Source of the DNA: Roseburia sp. 1XD42-34
GTDB lineage: Bacteria > Bacillota > Bacilli > Bacillales > Amphibacillaceae
Length of the DNA stretch: 38,670 nt
Assembly: GCF_009917385.1 (NCBI RefSeq)
Contig: NZ_QWLJ01000044.1
Location: 1-38,670, forward strand
Reading direction: 5' to 3'
Shown here: piece after piece, positions 1 through 8,394 of the stretch
Position numbering within the stretch: position 1 is the first letter of the stretch
How the letters are laid out: every line of letters begins with the position of its first letter
The notes under the pieces: generated by a model
Databases searched by the model: none
The model's input: only the letters and a program-made list of their open reading frames with translations
What the model was told of the DNA's origin: nothing
Position numbers and translations under genes: made by a program

Positions 1-224
1 AAGAATTCTTCTTTTACATAAGTATAAAAAAATTGGAAGTCATGTTGGGTAGGTGAGATTCCATCTCACTCCACCCCCACATTTGACATAGAACCCTTAT
101 TAGAAAGACCACAAATACTGTCCTCTTACGGGTTCATCCTCCATTCCTCCTTTTTTGATTTACGTTACAAACTACATAGGAAATGCGCCCAATAGAGAAT
201 ACTTCCATTATAAAATACTTTCCT

Positions 225-683
225 TTATTTCACCTGATTTGCTGTGCCGAGTTTTCGCAACAAATCAATTGCGATTTGTTTTTCAACCTCATCTAAACCA
301 CTTGTAATCTCTTCAATTCGCGACCAATGACCAGGGAAAATATGCTCTAATAACTTCTCCCCTTTTTCCGTAATTTCTGCGAAAGTAACCCGACGATCAT
401 TCTGATTTGGTATACGTGTAATATAACGCCTGTTTTCTAATTTGTTTACAACATACGTAATACTTCCACTTGTTAATAATATTTTTTCACCTATCGCTTT
501 TAATGGATGAGGTCCTTTATGATAAAGCAGCTCCATAACTGCAAAATCCGTTAAATTCAAGCCTCGTTGCTGAATGTCATTCTCCACTTGTTCCATTAAA
601 CTGCGATAAGCTTTCGATAATACAACAAATAATTTAAGCGAGCTATTGTTTTGCTTTTCCTTTAACGAACGATCTTTTGTCAA
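225..683 (-). CDS. MarR-family transcriptional regulator (MhqR-like)
   Basis: A 152-residue winged-helix repressor of the MarR family. The central part (about residues 20-110) holds the MarR fold: LKLFVVLSKAYRSL helix, LTDFAVMELLYHKG, the recognition region LLTSGSITYVVNKLE and the wing RIPNQNDRRVTFAEIT with the family-typical DRR. From memory this pattern resembles B. subtilis MhqR (YkvE), a thiol/quinone-responsive repressor, but effector and targets here are unknown. The start is a TTG behind GGAGAG; the TTG overlaps the stop of the upstream permease gene (TTGA, 4 bases), so translation is probably coupled. It is the last gene of an ATPase-permease-regulator operon, which suggests that it controls that transporter. 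Family assignment is firm, ligand assignment is not. Confidence 0.9.
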   Translation of the reverse strand: MTKDRSLKEKQNNSSLKLFVVLSKAYRSLMEQVENDIQQRGLNLTDFAVMELLYHKGPHPLKAIGEKILLTSGSITYVVNKLENRRYITRIPNQNDRRVTFAEITEKGEKLLEHIFPGHWSRIEEITSGLDEVEKQIAIDLLRKLGTANQVK

Positions 684-2092
684 GTTACTCTCTCCTTATC
701 ATAAAATAATGACGTTTTGCTGTTTCGTCTATACAAAATAAACCAAAGTACGAGTGAACTTATCGTCAGAAAAGGATAGATCCCACTAAGAGCTAAACAT
801 ATAATAGCGATCGTTCCCACTGTCTCTTCCAGTTGTAAAGAAGCCTTTTTTCTTGTTATCCACTGTATTGCCTTCATCATCTTCATTTCTCTTACCAAAC
901 GATAAGCCGTCCAAAACAACAAAATATGGAGCGGTATCCACCAGCTTGGATTCATAAAATAAAAAATGACGACTGGGAGAAATAAGAGCAACATACCTAT
1001 CCGTGTAAATTTTAAAAAATGACTGGTATAAAGTTTCAGCGACCAAGGTAATATCTCAATCATATCATTACTAAAACGATCTGTATAAAAACTAGCTGTA
1101 ATCGATGTATAAACGTATACCATCACAGCTGCACCAACAGAAAATAACCATTCAGGCATAAATAGAAGGGCCGTAACTAGTAGAAGTAACGTTCCAAGCA
1201 ACTGAAAAATCAACGCATGTTGCTTTACAAAATACAACTTCCATATCCGATCATATATTTGGGCATTTGTTGTAAATGGCTTCTTATTGTGCTTGCTATT
1301 TTGAAACATAGCATACCTTTTCGGACGTTTAACCTTTGTTTTCGAAGCGAAAGCCATTAATGGCATACGCCATATAGTGTAGTCATTAATCTCCGTTACT
1401 TTAGACCAATTGATTTGTGCAAACAAACGCGGAAGAAGAAACAAGTTAACAAAGCCAATACAAGCAACAATGAGTGCTGCTATTAATCTAGCTTCCTGCA
1501 CAAGACTAACCAGACCGATTGCAGCTAAAGCTAAGAAAAACACACCTATTTTTACAATGAAGCGTTGCTGAAATAGCTTCCACTGTGGAATAGCCATGAT
1601 AATATCAAAAAGGATAAAGACAACTACAAAGGTAAATACAAGTTGTGAACGAAATGGTGTTAACAGAGCTGCGATAGCTCCGATTAAGCTATAAATAAGC
1701 AGCTTCTTCAACCATCTTTCCATTAATGTCAAAAACCAAACATTACCTCTCCTGTATGGCAGTAAGGTTAATTGATACTCAGCGGTAGAATATAAGACGC
1801 CTGGTTCTCGAAATGAGTTGAATATATAACGAACCGGTAAAGCAACAGCCAAGAAACCTAGCACTTCTTCTGAATGCTGTTCTAAAAAAGAAAAATAATT
1901 ACCATACAACTTCATTGTATCACTAAAAATAAATATACTAGCAAACGTATAAGCGAGTAAAAGACCAAGATAAATAGAGGTTGTTTTATCAAAAATCAAT
2001 TGGGAAGCCATCTTGTTTAATTTCCGCTTCTTTTTGAAGCGATTGATTCTTATGAAAAAGTAACTCTTTAACAAGGATGGGCGACGTATCAT
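680..2092 (-). CDS. EcsB-like ABC transporter permease
   Basis: A 470-residue polytopic membrane protein with a basic N-terminus (RINRFKKKRKLNK) followed by roughly ten hydrophobic segments. Size, the early FFIRINRF motif and linkage to an ABC ATPase fit the EcsB/YthQ family of ABC exporter permeases. B. subtilis EcsB is about 60 residues shorter, so the match is to the family, not to a proven ortholog. Its ATG overlaps the stop of the upstream ATPase gene by one base (TAATG) and its stop overlaps the MarR start, giving a tightly coupled three-gene operon. The exported substrate cannot be deduced from the sequence. Confidence 0.82.
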   Translation of the reverse strand: MIRRPSLLKSYFFIRINRFKKKRKLNKMASQLIFDKTTSIYLGLLLAYTFASIFIFSDTMKLYGNYFSFLEQHSEEVLGFLAVALPVRYIFNSFREPGVLYSTAEYQLTLLPYRRGNVWFLTLMERWLKKLLIYSLIGAIAALLTPFRSQLVFTFVVVFILFDIIMAIPQWKLFQQRFIVKIGVFFLALAAIGLVSLVQEARLIAALIVACIGFVNLFLLPRLFAQINWSKVTEINDYTIWRMPLMAFASKTKVKRPKRYAMFQNSKHNKKPFTTNAQIYDRIWKLYFVKQHALIFQLLGTLLLLVTALLFMPEWLFSVGAAVMVYVYTSITASFYTDRFSNDMIEILPWSLKLYTSHFLKFTRIGMLLLFLPVVIFYFMNPSWWIPLHILLFWTAYRLVREMKMMKAIQWITRKKASLQLEETVGTIAIICLALSGIYPFLTISSLVLWFILYRRNSKTSLFYDKERVT

Positions 2093-2784
2093 TATTTCGT
2101 TCTCCTATCGATCGTAACAAATTGGTCAATCGGACCTTGGCTATGTATTTTACCTTGTTGCAGCATAATATAGTTATCTGCCATTCCCTTCATACGATCG
2201 AGCTGATGTGTTGTGACAAGAACCGTCGTCCCGCTAGCTATTTTTTCCTTCATTAATTGTTCAAAATAATCAATCGCATAAATATCAAGGCCCATAAAGG
2301 GTTCATCAATAAGTAATAACGGAGTGTCAGGAAGTAATGCACATATGGTTTGCACTTTTTGCCTCATTCCTTTTGACAATGATTCGGGATATTCATCCAG
2401 CTTATCTGTCAGTTCAAATCCTTTTACCATCCTTTCAATCCGTTGATTTAATTCGTTTGTAGCCAGTTCATAACTCATCCCATAGAGCTGGAAATGTTGC
2501 ATCACAGTTAATTCTGTCAGCAGCATCGGTTCTTCCGGCAAATAAGAGAGCAAGAGTTTAAATGTTAGAAGATCTTCATCTTGATGAAACATTTCATTAA
2601 TAATAATTTTCCCTTGTTCCTTTTGAATCATGCCAACGATCGCTTTCAATAACGTTGACTTTCCTGCACCATTATGCCCCACCAATGCAGTTATTGTTCC
2701 CTCGTCTAGCGTAAATGAGGCGTGGTCAATCAGCACTTTTTGATCCAACTCTACCGAAAGTTCAACAACTTCTAACGTTTTCAA
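2092..2784 (-). CDS. ABC transporter ATP-binding protein (EcsA/YthP-like)
   Basis: A 230-residue ATPase with Walker A GHNGAGKST, signature LSKGMRQKV, Walker B LLLIDEP and a switch histidine in TTHQLD; it energises the adjacent EcsB-like permease. The reading frame stays open for 22 more codons to a TTG at 2850, but that TTG has no ribosome binding site. The TTG at 2784 lies 7 bases after GGGAGG and gives the usual N-terminus MKTLEVVELSV and the usual family length, so I chose it. It is the first gene of the operon and is followed without a gap by the permease. Substrate and direction (export is likely for this family) are inferred. Confidence 0.88.
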   Translation of the reverse strand: MKTLEVVELSVELDQKVLIDHASFTLDEGTITALVGHNGAGKSTLLKAIVGMIQKEQGKIIINEMFHQDEDLLTFKLLLSYLPEEPMLLTELTVMQHFQLYGMSYELATNELNQRIERMVKGFELTDKLDEYPESLSKGMRQKVQTICALLPDTPLLLIDEPFMGLDIYAIDYFEQLMKEKIASGTTVLVTTHQLDRMKGMADNYIMLQQGKIHSQGPIDQFVTIDRRTK

Positions 2785-2858
2785 CAGAAATCCTCCCTTT
2801 ACAGCACTTCCTAATTTCATTGTACGGAAATGGGCGGCAAAAGGATTCAAAAAGTACC

Positions 2859-2876
2859 ATTTTCTTTATTGAAAAT
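2859..2876. promoter_or_regulatory. Possible operator palindrome upstream of the ABC/MarR operon
   Basis: A perfect inverted repeat with 6-bp arms, ATTTTC and GAAAAT, around a 6-base spacer lies 75 bases upstream of the ATPase start. MarR proteins bind palindromes of about this size, and the operon encodes one, so autoregulation is plausible. The arms are AT-rich and short, so chance occurrence is possible. Confidence 0.3.
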
Positions 2877-2888
2877 ATGACGCACCTC

Positions 2889-2932
2889 AAAAAATAGAGC
2901 GAGATCTACCTTTCGGGGTGCAGTAAGGATCT
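2889..2932 (-). terminator. Weak intrinsic terminator after the lipid kinase gene
   Basis: On the minus strand, 16 bases past the kinase stop, imperfect arms AGATC-CT-TAC and GTAGATCT form a bulged hairpin. A run of six T follows after a 7-base gap. The position suits a terminator separating the kinase from the ABC operon, but the bulge and the gap make it weak. Confidence 0.3.
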
Positions 2933-2947
2933 TTCTTATGTGACAGA

Positions 2948-3841
2948 TTACTTTGCTCGTATCATTTGTAAATGCTTTGGGAGCAACTCCACTTCAGTCG
3001 GCGTACCCGTAACAATTTCTCCATCCATGTCGGCTTCCTTTCGATCATCTGTCGTTACACGTAAACGACCTGTTTGTATATACATCAATTCATTAAGCTC
3101 CTTAAGCTTTGTATCTGGGTCGTTCATAGAAAATAACTCGCGAAAGAAAGCAAGATTTGAATTTTTTACAATTAGCACGTCTAATTTCCCGTCATCAGGC
3201 TGTAATCTTGAAATTGGAAGCTCTTGCGTACCTAAGTATCTTCCGTTTAACACAACTATCATTACTGCTTCGCCTTGGACAGTTTGCTCATCGGTTGTTA
3301 TTACATAAGAAAAGCTTTTTGCTTGCGTAATGGTTTTTAAAGTGCTCATAAAATAACTGAGGACACCGAGGTACTTCTTTTGGATGGGATCAATATTTTG
3401 CGAGGTTTCCGCAATTAATCCGATTCCCCAAAAGTTAAGAAAATATCTATCATCCGCTTTCCCTACATCTATATCAACAACATGTCCCTCTACAATTGCA
3501 GAGGCAGCTTTCTCTAGTTGCTGAGGTATATTTAGTACTCTGCTAAAATCATTACATGTCCCTCCGGGCAATATTCCGACAATGGGCCGTTCTTTTAATG
3601 GAGAAATAGCATTGATACAAGCATGAACTGTTCCATCTCCACCTAATATAAGCAGCAAATCTACTTTTGAAGCATAGCGTACACAGACATCTTTGACATC
3701 TTCAATGGATTCCGTTTGAACAATGTGCAATTGTTTAATGGCTAAAGATAATTTTGGAATTGCATACATTAATTTCCCTTGCATCTCCTCGTATTCAGCA
3801 TTACCATTATATAGAAACAACGCTTCATCGTACTTACTCAT
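2948..3841 (-). CDS. Diacylglycerol kinase-family lipid kinase (BmrU-like)
   Basis: A 297-residue protein of the YegS/DgkB/BmrU lipid kinase superfamily. The catalytic domain shows LILGGDGTVHACINAI (GGDGT about residues 67-71, the nucleotide-binding and catalytic loop), then GILPGGTCNDFSRVL and the C-terminal beta-sandwich with DGKLDVLIV and MDGEIV. Members phosphorylate diacylglycerol or related lipids at the cytoplasmic membrane face. The length equals that of B. subtilis BmrU as I recall it, which makes BmrU a better match than DgkB (YerQ), but the lipid substrate is not proven. The ATG lies 7 bases after GGAGG. It is transcribed toward the ABC operon, probably as its own unit. Confidence 0.85.
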   Translation of the reverse strand: MSKYDEALFLYNGNAEYEEMQGKLMYAIPKLSLAIKQLHIVQTESIEDVKDVCVRYASKVDLLLILGGDGTVHACINAISPLKERPIVGILPGGTCNDFSRVLNIPQQLEKAASAIVEGHVVDIDVGKADDRYFLNFWGIGLIAETSQNIDPIQKKYLGVLSYFMSTLKTITQAKSFSYVITTDEQTVQGEAVMIVVLNGRYLGTQELPISRLQPDDGKLDVLIVKNSNLAFFRELFSMNDPDTKLKELNELMYIQTGRLRVTTDDRKEADMDGEIVTGTPTEVELLPKHLQMIRAK

Positions 3842-4230
3842 ACAACTTCCTCCATTCGTTTCGTGTGATTTTCCATGTTTATAATAAAATCTGACTCAAG
3901 ATTTATACTCGTTATGAAAAACTAATGACTATATAGGAACGTGTAAGGTTATGTGTGCTTCTTAACCTTGGGTCTGACTACAGGGGCGTTTATGATGAGA
4001 GTATTTCGGATGCACTGCCCAATTACTATAAACATACATCTACCCAACTAAATGTTCCCCTAATGCCACAAATGATATGGATACTTCTGTACTAGTATTC
4101 CCCTACCAGTTCATTAAAAAACGTTACTGCACCTAAAAAGGAACCATACAGGTAAAACATCCACCATTTATAGGATTCTACTAAAAATTCACATCTTTTT
4201 CCTTTCATTCAATCTTTAAGAAGCACCGAA
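3842..4230. other. Intergenic stretch without a recognisable gene
   Basis: No open frame with a ribosome binding site was found. It contains the kinase promoter region, a short inverted repeat AGGTTA/TAACCT near 3948-3967, and a string near 4121 (TTACTGCACCT) that resembles the 3' end of repeat family B, possibly a decayed copy. Confidence 0.4.
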
Positions 4231-4436
4231 CAAAGGCGCAGAGCGCCCGGTTAGCAACGTAGCGACTGGATTGAATCAACTAAAGTTTTAGGAAGCACGG
4301 TGAGGCACGAACCAATGATGACTTATCGTAGGGCGATTCGTGAAATTGCCTAGTTGCTGAGCGATGGAGCCGGACGTGGCTATTCCGTTTTATCGGTATC
4401 CAAAAGTAACAAATTTTATGCTTTCTTATCTTTAAA
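4231..4436 (+). repeat. Intergenic repeat family A, copy 1 (short form)
   Basis: One of four related elements (others at 8.1, 16.4 and 25.6 kb). Core features in order: a hairpin GGCGC-AGA-GCGCC at 4235-4247, the conserved string TTAGCAACGTAGCGACTGG, GTTTTAGGAA, a hairpin CGATGA/TTATCG-type around TGAC, a GGCGATT/AATTGCC stem, GAGCCGGACGTGGCTATTCC and a T-rich tail. It lies upstream of phnD, between divergent genes. No protein is encoded. Related GCGC-bracketed intergenic repeats occur in other Bacillaceae as far as I recall; no established name can be given. Confidence 0.8.
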
Positions 4437-4576
4437 AAACTTCTTTAAGAAATAAACCTATTTTTTATTAAATTAACGTAAATAATATAAATTTCATCTA
4501 GATATTTTCACACAAATAGTATTTAATAAATATGTAAGCTATTTTAAATTTATGGATATTTTTTAGGAGGGTCAAA

Positions 4577-5515
4577 ATGAAGAAGTGGTACAGCCTTTTT
4601 ATCGTCCTTGTCTTAGCAGTTGTGCTTGCTGCCTGTGGCGGGTCGGATGATTCTGAAGGGAAAGACAAAACAAGTGGCGATAGTGGTGAAAAAGGAAAGA
4701 CACCAGATACGTTAGTTATGGGCTTTGTTCCTTCCCAGGATTCTGACACCATCGCAGATACAGTAAAACCATTAGCAGATCGCTTAAGTGAAGAGTTAGG
4801 AATCAACGTCGAAGGTAAGGTTATGACCAACTATAATGCACTTGTAGAAGCAATGGGGTCGAATCAAGTACAGATTGGATTTATCCCTGCTTTTGGTTAT
4901 GTACTTGCAAACGAGCAATATGATGTAAACGTTATTCTAAAATCTGTTCGCCATGGTTCTGGTACATACAAAGCACAATACGTCGTACGGGCAGATTCCG
5001 GTATTGAATCTTTAAAAGATTTAGAAGGTAAAGTGTGGACGTATGCAGATAAAGGCTCTACCTCTGGTTACCTTTTCCCTGCATATCAAATGATGCAAGA
5101 ATTTGGCTATGACTCTGGTACAGAATTAGAAACTGATTTCTTCAGCAACACGATTGCAGCAGGCGGACACGATAATGCAGCTATTTCTGTATATGAAGGA
5201 GATGCTGATGTAGCAACCACTTTTGATGATGTTCGTACAGAGCTGGAAAAAGAATATCCAGATGTAATGGATAAATTAAAAGTCATTGAATATACAGATG
5301 AAATTCCCAATGATACGATTTCTGTAACAAAAGAATTGGATAAAGAATTAGTAACAAAAATTAAAGAAGCCTTCCTATCCTTTAATGACGATGAAGAAAT
5401 GATTAAAATTATGAATGAAGTATATAATTGGGATTCTATTGACGAAGCTTCAGATGAAGAATATGAGATTGTTAAAGAAACCTATCAAAAATTCAAAGAT
5501 GATATTGAACTATAA
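4577..5515 (+). CDS. phnD: Phosphonate/phosphate-ester ABC transporter substrate-binding lipoprotein PhnD
   Basis: A 312-residue lipoprotein: N-terminal signal with lipobox LAAC (Cys20) followed by a Gly/Ser/Asp linker, so it is anchored outside the membrane and captures substrate for the importer. The mature part is a PhnD-type periplasmic-binding domain with TNYNALVEAMGSNQVQIGFIPAFGY near residues 85-110, YADKGSTSGYLFPAYQM and a Ser/Thr-rich oxyanion site typical of the family. ATG follows TAGGAGGG at good spacing. It heads phnD-phnC-phnE-phnE. The ligand may be a phosphonate, phosphite or an organophosphate; no C-P lyase is present in the window. An attenuator follows directly, suggesting higher expression of this protein than of the membrane parts. 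Confidence 0.93.
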   Translation: MKKWYSLFIVLVLAVVLAACGGSDDSEGKDKTSGDSGEKGKTPDTLVMGFVPSQDSDTIADTVKPLADRLSEELGINVEGKVMTNYNALVEAMGSNQVQIGFIPAFGYVLANEQYDVNVILKSVRHGSGTYKAQYVVRADSGIESLKDLEGKVWTYADKGSTSGYLFPAYQMMQEFGYDSGTELETDFFSNTIAAGGHDNAAISVYEGDADVATTFDDVRTELEKEYPDVMDKLKVIEYTDEIPNDTISVTKELDKELVTKIKEAFLSFNDDEEMIKIMNEVYNWDSIDEASDEEYEIVKETYQKFKDDIEL

Positions 5516-5592
5516 GTTATCATACATTAAGATTGGCTTAAGGCATAGTTAAAAAAATTTTAAAAAAATGTTGCGCCATTTTCCTACTTTTG

Positions 5593-5622
5593 AAAGGGGA
5601 GATTCATACTCTCCCTTTTTTT
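5593..5622 (+). terminator. Intra-operon attenuator/terminator between phnD and phnC
   Basis: AAAGGG-G-AGA pairs with TCTCCCTTT (9 bp with one bulged G) and is followed by a T run, an intrinsic terminator shape. It lies between phnD and phnC, where partial termination would favour the binding protein. It also rules out the upstream in-frame start of phnC at 5590. Confidence 0.7.
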
Positions 5623-5667
5623 CCACGTTTAAAGCAATCTATTTCTAAGATGGGGGCAATACATAAA

Positions 5668-6444
5668 ATGATTGAATTTAAAGATGTTGGGCTCATATAC
5701 CCAAATGGAACGGAAGGTTTAAAAAACATTAATGTAACGATTAATGATGGGGAATTTGTCGTGATCGTAGGTCTCTCTGGTGCCGGAAAGTCAACACTTA
5801 TTCGTAGTATTAATCGACTTGTTACACCTACGAGCGGCAGTTTATCGGTAGACAATGAAAATATTCTTGATTATAGAGGCAGTGATTTAAGAAAACTCCG
5901 AACTAAAATCGGAATGATTTTTCAAAATTATAACTTAGTTAACCGTACTAATGTCCTTAAGAATGTGTTAGCTGGACGTTTAGGACATACAGGAACATTG
6001 CGATCCATCTTAAACTTATATAAAAAAGAAGACATTGGCTTAGCCTATGAAAGTTTACAACGTGTTAACATTGGGGAGAAAATATATAACCGTGCAGATG
6101 AACTAAGTGGTGGACAACAACAGCGAGTTAGCATTGCCCGTGTACTTACACAGCAGCCGAAATATATTTTAGCGGACGAGCCTGTAGCTTCTTTAGACCC
6201 ACCTACTTCTCATCAAGTAATGACGTATTTAAAGAAAATCAATAAAGAACACAATATTACAACCATCGTGAACCTTCACTTTATTGATATGGCTATGGAA
6301 TATGCAGATCGCATTATCGGTATGCGTGCAGGAGAAATCGTATTTGATGGTCCTGCTTCCAATGTGACAGAAAAAACATTCGAAGAAATTTACGGACGTG
6401 CCATACGTGAGGATGACTTACGTGGGGGGGCGAAAGAATCGTGA
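5668..6444 (+). CDS. phnC: Phosphonate ABC transporter ATP-binding protein PhnC
   Basis: A 258-residue ATPase with Walker A GLSGAGKST, Q-loop FQNYNLV, signature LSGGQQQRV, Walker B ILADEPVASLD and the LHFID switch region, a typical PhnC. It couples ATP hydrolysis to import through the two PhnE permeases. The frame opens earlier (5590), but that region is the terminator hairpin; the ATG at 5668 gives the family N-terminus MIEFKDVGLIYPNG, with a GGGGG Shine-Dalgarno somewhat far upstream. An ATG at 5650 is an alternative. The stop overlaps the GTG of the next gene (GTGA), so the proteins are probably translated together. Confidence 0.92.
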   Translation: MIEFKDVGLIYPNGTEGLKNINVTINDGEFVVIVGLSGAGKSTLIRSINRLVTPTSGSLSVDNENILDYRGSDLRKLRTKIGMIFQNYNLVNRTNVLKNVLAGRLGHTGTLRSILNLYKKEDIGLAYESLQRVNIGEKIYNRADELSGGQQQRVSIARVLTQQPKYILADEPVASLDPPTSHQVMTYLKKINKEHNITTIVNLHFIDMAMEYADRIIGMRAGEIVFDGPASNVTEKTFEEIYGRAIREDDLRGGAKES

Positions 6445-7256
6445 CCAAACAAACAAAGCCGGAAGCTTTAAGAAAAACGCCTTCCATTTATCCGACAAAG
6501 ACAAAACTGCAAATTACCATTATTTTCTTTGTTGTGCTCGGTTTTTATTTATTCAGTATGGTTTGGACACAGCGGGAAATGGTCGGAGGATTTGGTGATG
6601 CTCTAGGCAATATGTATACTGTTATCGAAAAATTCTTCCCTCCGAACTTGGAAGTTATCCCAAAGGTTTGGGAAGCAATGGCGCAAACTATTCAAATGGC
6701 GGTTATTGCTACTACGCTGGCAGCCATATTGACAGTTCCTTTAGCTTTATTATCAGCCCAAAATATAACCACATTTAAACCACTATATTTGTTTACGAGA
6801 ACGTTATTAAATACCTTGCGTACGATTCCAGACTTAGTACTTGCTGTTATATTTGTTGGCTTATTTGGTGTCGGTCTTTTACCAGGTATTTTAGCGTTAT
6901 TTATTTTTTCGTTAGGGATTTTGGCTAAATTAATTAGTGAAACAATTGAGGCAGTCGATATGAACCCATTGGAAGCAATGCGTGCTTCAGGCGGGAATAT
7001 TTTTCAAGTCATTTATTTTGGACTCATTCCGCAAGTCTTACCACAATTCACTTCCTTTGTGCTCTACGTATTTGAAATTAACATCCGAGCTTCTGTCGTT
7101 TTAGGTTTAGTGGGGGCCGGAGGTATTGGGTTAGTTCTCGATCAGCAGTTAGGTTTTTATAATTATCCAAACGCGATGGCGATTATTATTTTGATCTTTA
7201 TTGTAGTCATTGTGATTGAATTTATAAGTAACAAACTAAGGGAGGCTCTAATCTAA
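6441..7256 (+). CDS. phnE: Phosphonate ABC transporter permease PhnE (first copy)
   Basis: A 271-residue binding-protein-dependent permease with a cytoplasmic N-terminus of about 30 residues and about six membrane segments. The EAA loop that docks the ATPase reads EAMRASGGNIFQVIYFGLIP around residues 180-200. GTG start overlaps the phnC stop by four bases, preceded by a G7 run that serves as Shine-Dalgarno. It probably forms a heterodimer with the second PhnE encoded immediately downstream, an arrangement common in Bacillaceae phn operons. Confidence 0.92.
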   Translation: MTKQTKPEALRKTPSIYPTKTKLQITIIFFVVLGFYLFSMVWTQREMVGGFGDALGNMYTVIEKFFPPNLEVIPKVWEAMAQTIQMAVIATTLAAILTVPLALLSAQNITTFKPLYLFTRTLLNTLRTIPDLVLAVIFVGLFGVGLLPGILALFIFSLGILAKLISETIEAVDMNPLEAMRASGGNIFQVIYFGLIPQVLPQFTSFVLYVFEINIRASVVLGLVGAGGIGLVLDQQLGFYNYPNAMAIIILIFIVVIVIEFISNKLREALI

Positions 7257-8056
7257 TGTCTACTTATTCTTTACCTCCTAAACAACCTAAATCCACCTCT
7301 AAAAAAGTAAAACGGATTTTAATTCTTTTAGCAGTCGCAGCTATTTATATTTGGACATTTCTTGGTATTGAAATTGATTGGGGTAGAGCTTTTGAGAGAA
7401 TGGCAAACAACTTCGACCGCGTCGTTCCAAAATTATTCAATCCAGATTGGACTGCCACAAGCGAAGTAGCTTTAAAAATTTGGGAAACAGTACTCATTGC
7501 TTTTGCAGGTTCCTTAATGGCAGCTATTTTAGCTGTCCCACTTGGTTTTCTAGCTGCTCAAAACATGACAAGAAGCAAAATATTAACTGCTGTCGGAAAA
7601 TGGATCTTGTCTGCAGTACGTGCTTTTCCTGACATTATTCTGGCGATCTTATTCGTTGTAGCAGTTGGACCGAATGCATTTGCTGGAGTCCTGGCAATCG
7701 CTATTGGTTCAACCGGTATGCTTGGGAAACTTTACTCAGAAGTTATTGAAGCAATTGATATGAAAGTAATTGAAGCAATGGAAGCTAATGGAGCTAATAA
7801 AATTCAAATCCTTTTTTATGGGGTTATGCCACAAATCATTCCGGAATTCCTATCCTACGCCATCTATCGTTTCGAAGTCGATATTAGAGCTTCATCTATT
7901 TTGGGTATCGTCGGAGCAGGTGGTATCGGAACCATGATTATTTTTGCTTCCAGCAACAGAAATTGGAATGAAATGGGTTTAATTCTATTAGCAATTATTA
8001 TTGTTGTTACCATAATTGACTTTCTTTCTGCGCGGATTCGTCGGAAAATTGTATAG
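7256..8056 (+). CDS. phnE: Phosphonate ABC transporter permease PhnE (second copy)
   Basis: A 266-residue paralog of the preceding permease, with one N-terminal membrane segment and then the BPD transporter domain. Its EAA loop is EAMEANGANKIQILFYGVMP. The C-terminal half (RFEVDIRASSILGIVGAGGIG) matches the corresponding FEINIRASVVLGLVGAGGIG of the first copy, so the pair arose by duplication. The ATG overlaps the upstream TAA (TAATG), with GGGAGG about ten bases upstream. It is the last gene of the importer operon and is followed by a strong hairpin terminator. Confidence 0.92.
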   Translation: MSTYSLPPKQPKSTSKKVKRILILLAVAAIYIWTFLGIEIDWGRAFERMANNFDRVVPKLFNPDWTATSEVALKIWETVLIAFAGSLMAAILAVPLGFLAAQNMTRSKILTAVGKWILSAVRAFPDIILAILFVVAVGPNAFAGVLAIAIGSTGMLGKLYSEVIEAIDMKVIEAMEANGANKIQILFYGVMPQIIPEFLSYAIYRFEVDIRASSILGIVGAGGIGTMIIFASSNRNWNEMGLILLAIIIVVTIIDFLSARIRRKIV

Positions 8057-8061
8057 TCATT

Positions 8062-8107
8062 TCCATACAGTCCCACAGATTTCTTGTGGGACTATTTCTA
8101 TGGAATA
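8062..8107 (+). terminator. Terminator of the phnDCEE operon
   Basis: Perfect 9-bp arms AGTCCCACA and TGTGGGACT (8069-8077, 8085-8093) around a 7-base loop, followed by ATTTCTAT. Outer arms TTCCATA and TATGGAA extend the structure. It ends the importer transcript just before repeat A copy 2. Confidence 0.8.
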
Positions 8108-8315
8108 AAGGCGCAGAGCGCCCGTTTAGCAACGTAGCGACTGGAACGAAGCAACTAGAGTTTTAGGAATCATGGTGAGGCACGAACCGATGATGACTTA
8201 TCGTAGGGCAATGGAGTGAAGTCGCCTAGTTGTTAGCGCGTCATGCGTAGAACATGGCTATTTGGGTATTTCCATATCCACTAGCCTCATTTTATACTTT
8301 TTTATCTTTGAAAGA
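8106..8315 (+). repeat. Intergenic repeat family A, copy 2 (short form)
   Basis: The first 95 bases are about 90 percent the same as copy 1 by eye, including GGCGC-AGA-GCGCC, the AACGTAGCGACTGGA block and GTGAGGCACGAACC. The second half is more divergent but keeps TCGCCTAGTTG and CATGGCTATT. With copy 1 it brackets the phn operon as direct repeats. Confidence 0.8.
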
Positions 8316-8394
8316 TGAAAGCTTTATTTTTTCTTATCCTATAAACCTTAATAAACGTTATTTTCTCCTATAAGACATAGAAAGGATGTTACCC

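Noticed and set aside
53..69. GTGAGAT/ATCTCAC hairpin as terminator of the MarR operon
   Set aside because: The 7-bp stem has no T run next to it on either strand and lies about 155 bases past the stop; too weak to annotate.
2881..2935. T-box or riboswitch leader upstream of the ABC operon
   Set aside because: GCACCCC/GAGGTGC pairing caught the eye, but no T-box or riboswitch core motif is present.
5590..5667. N-terminal extension of phnC
   Set aside because: The region folds as a terminator with T run and the family N-terminus begins at the ATG at 5668.
8106..8315. Family A repeats as C/D-box-like or tRNA-like genes
   Set aside because: A GATGATGA string occurs, but no D box, no cloverleaf and no TTCGA arm can be found.
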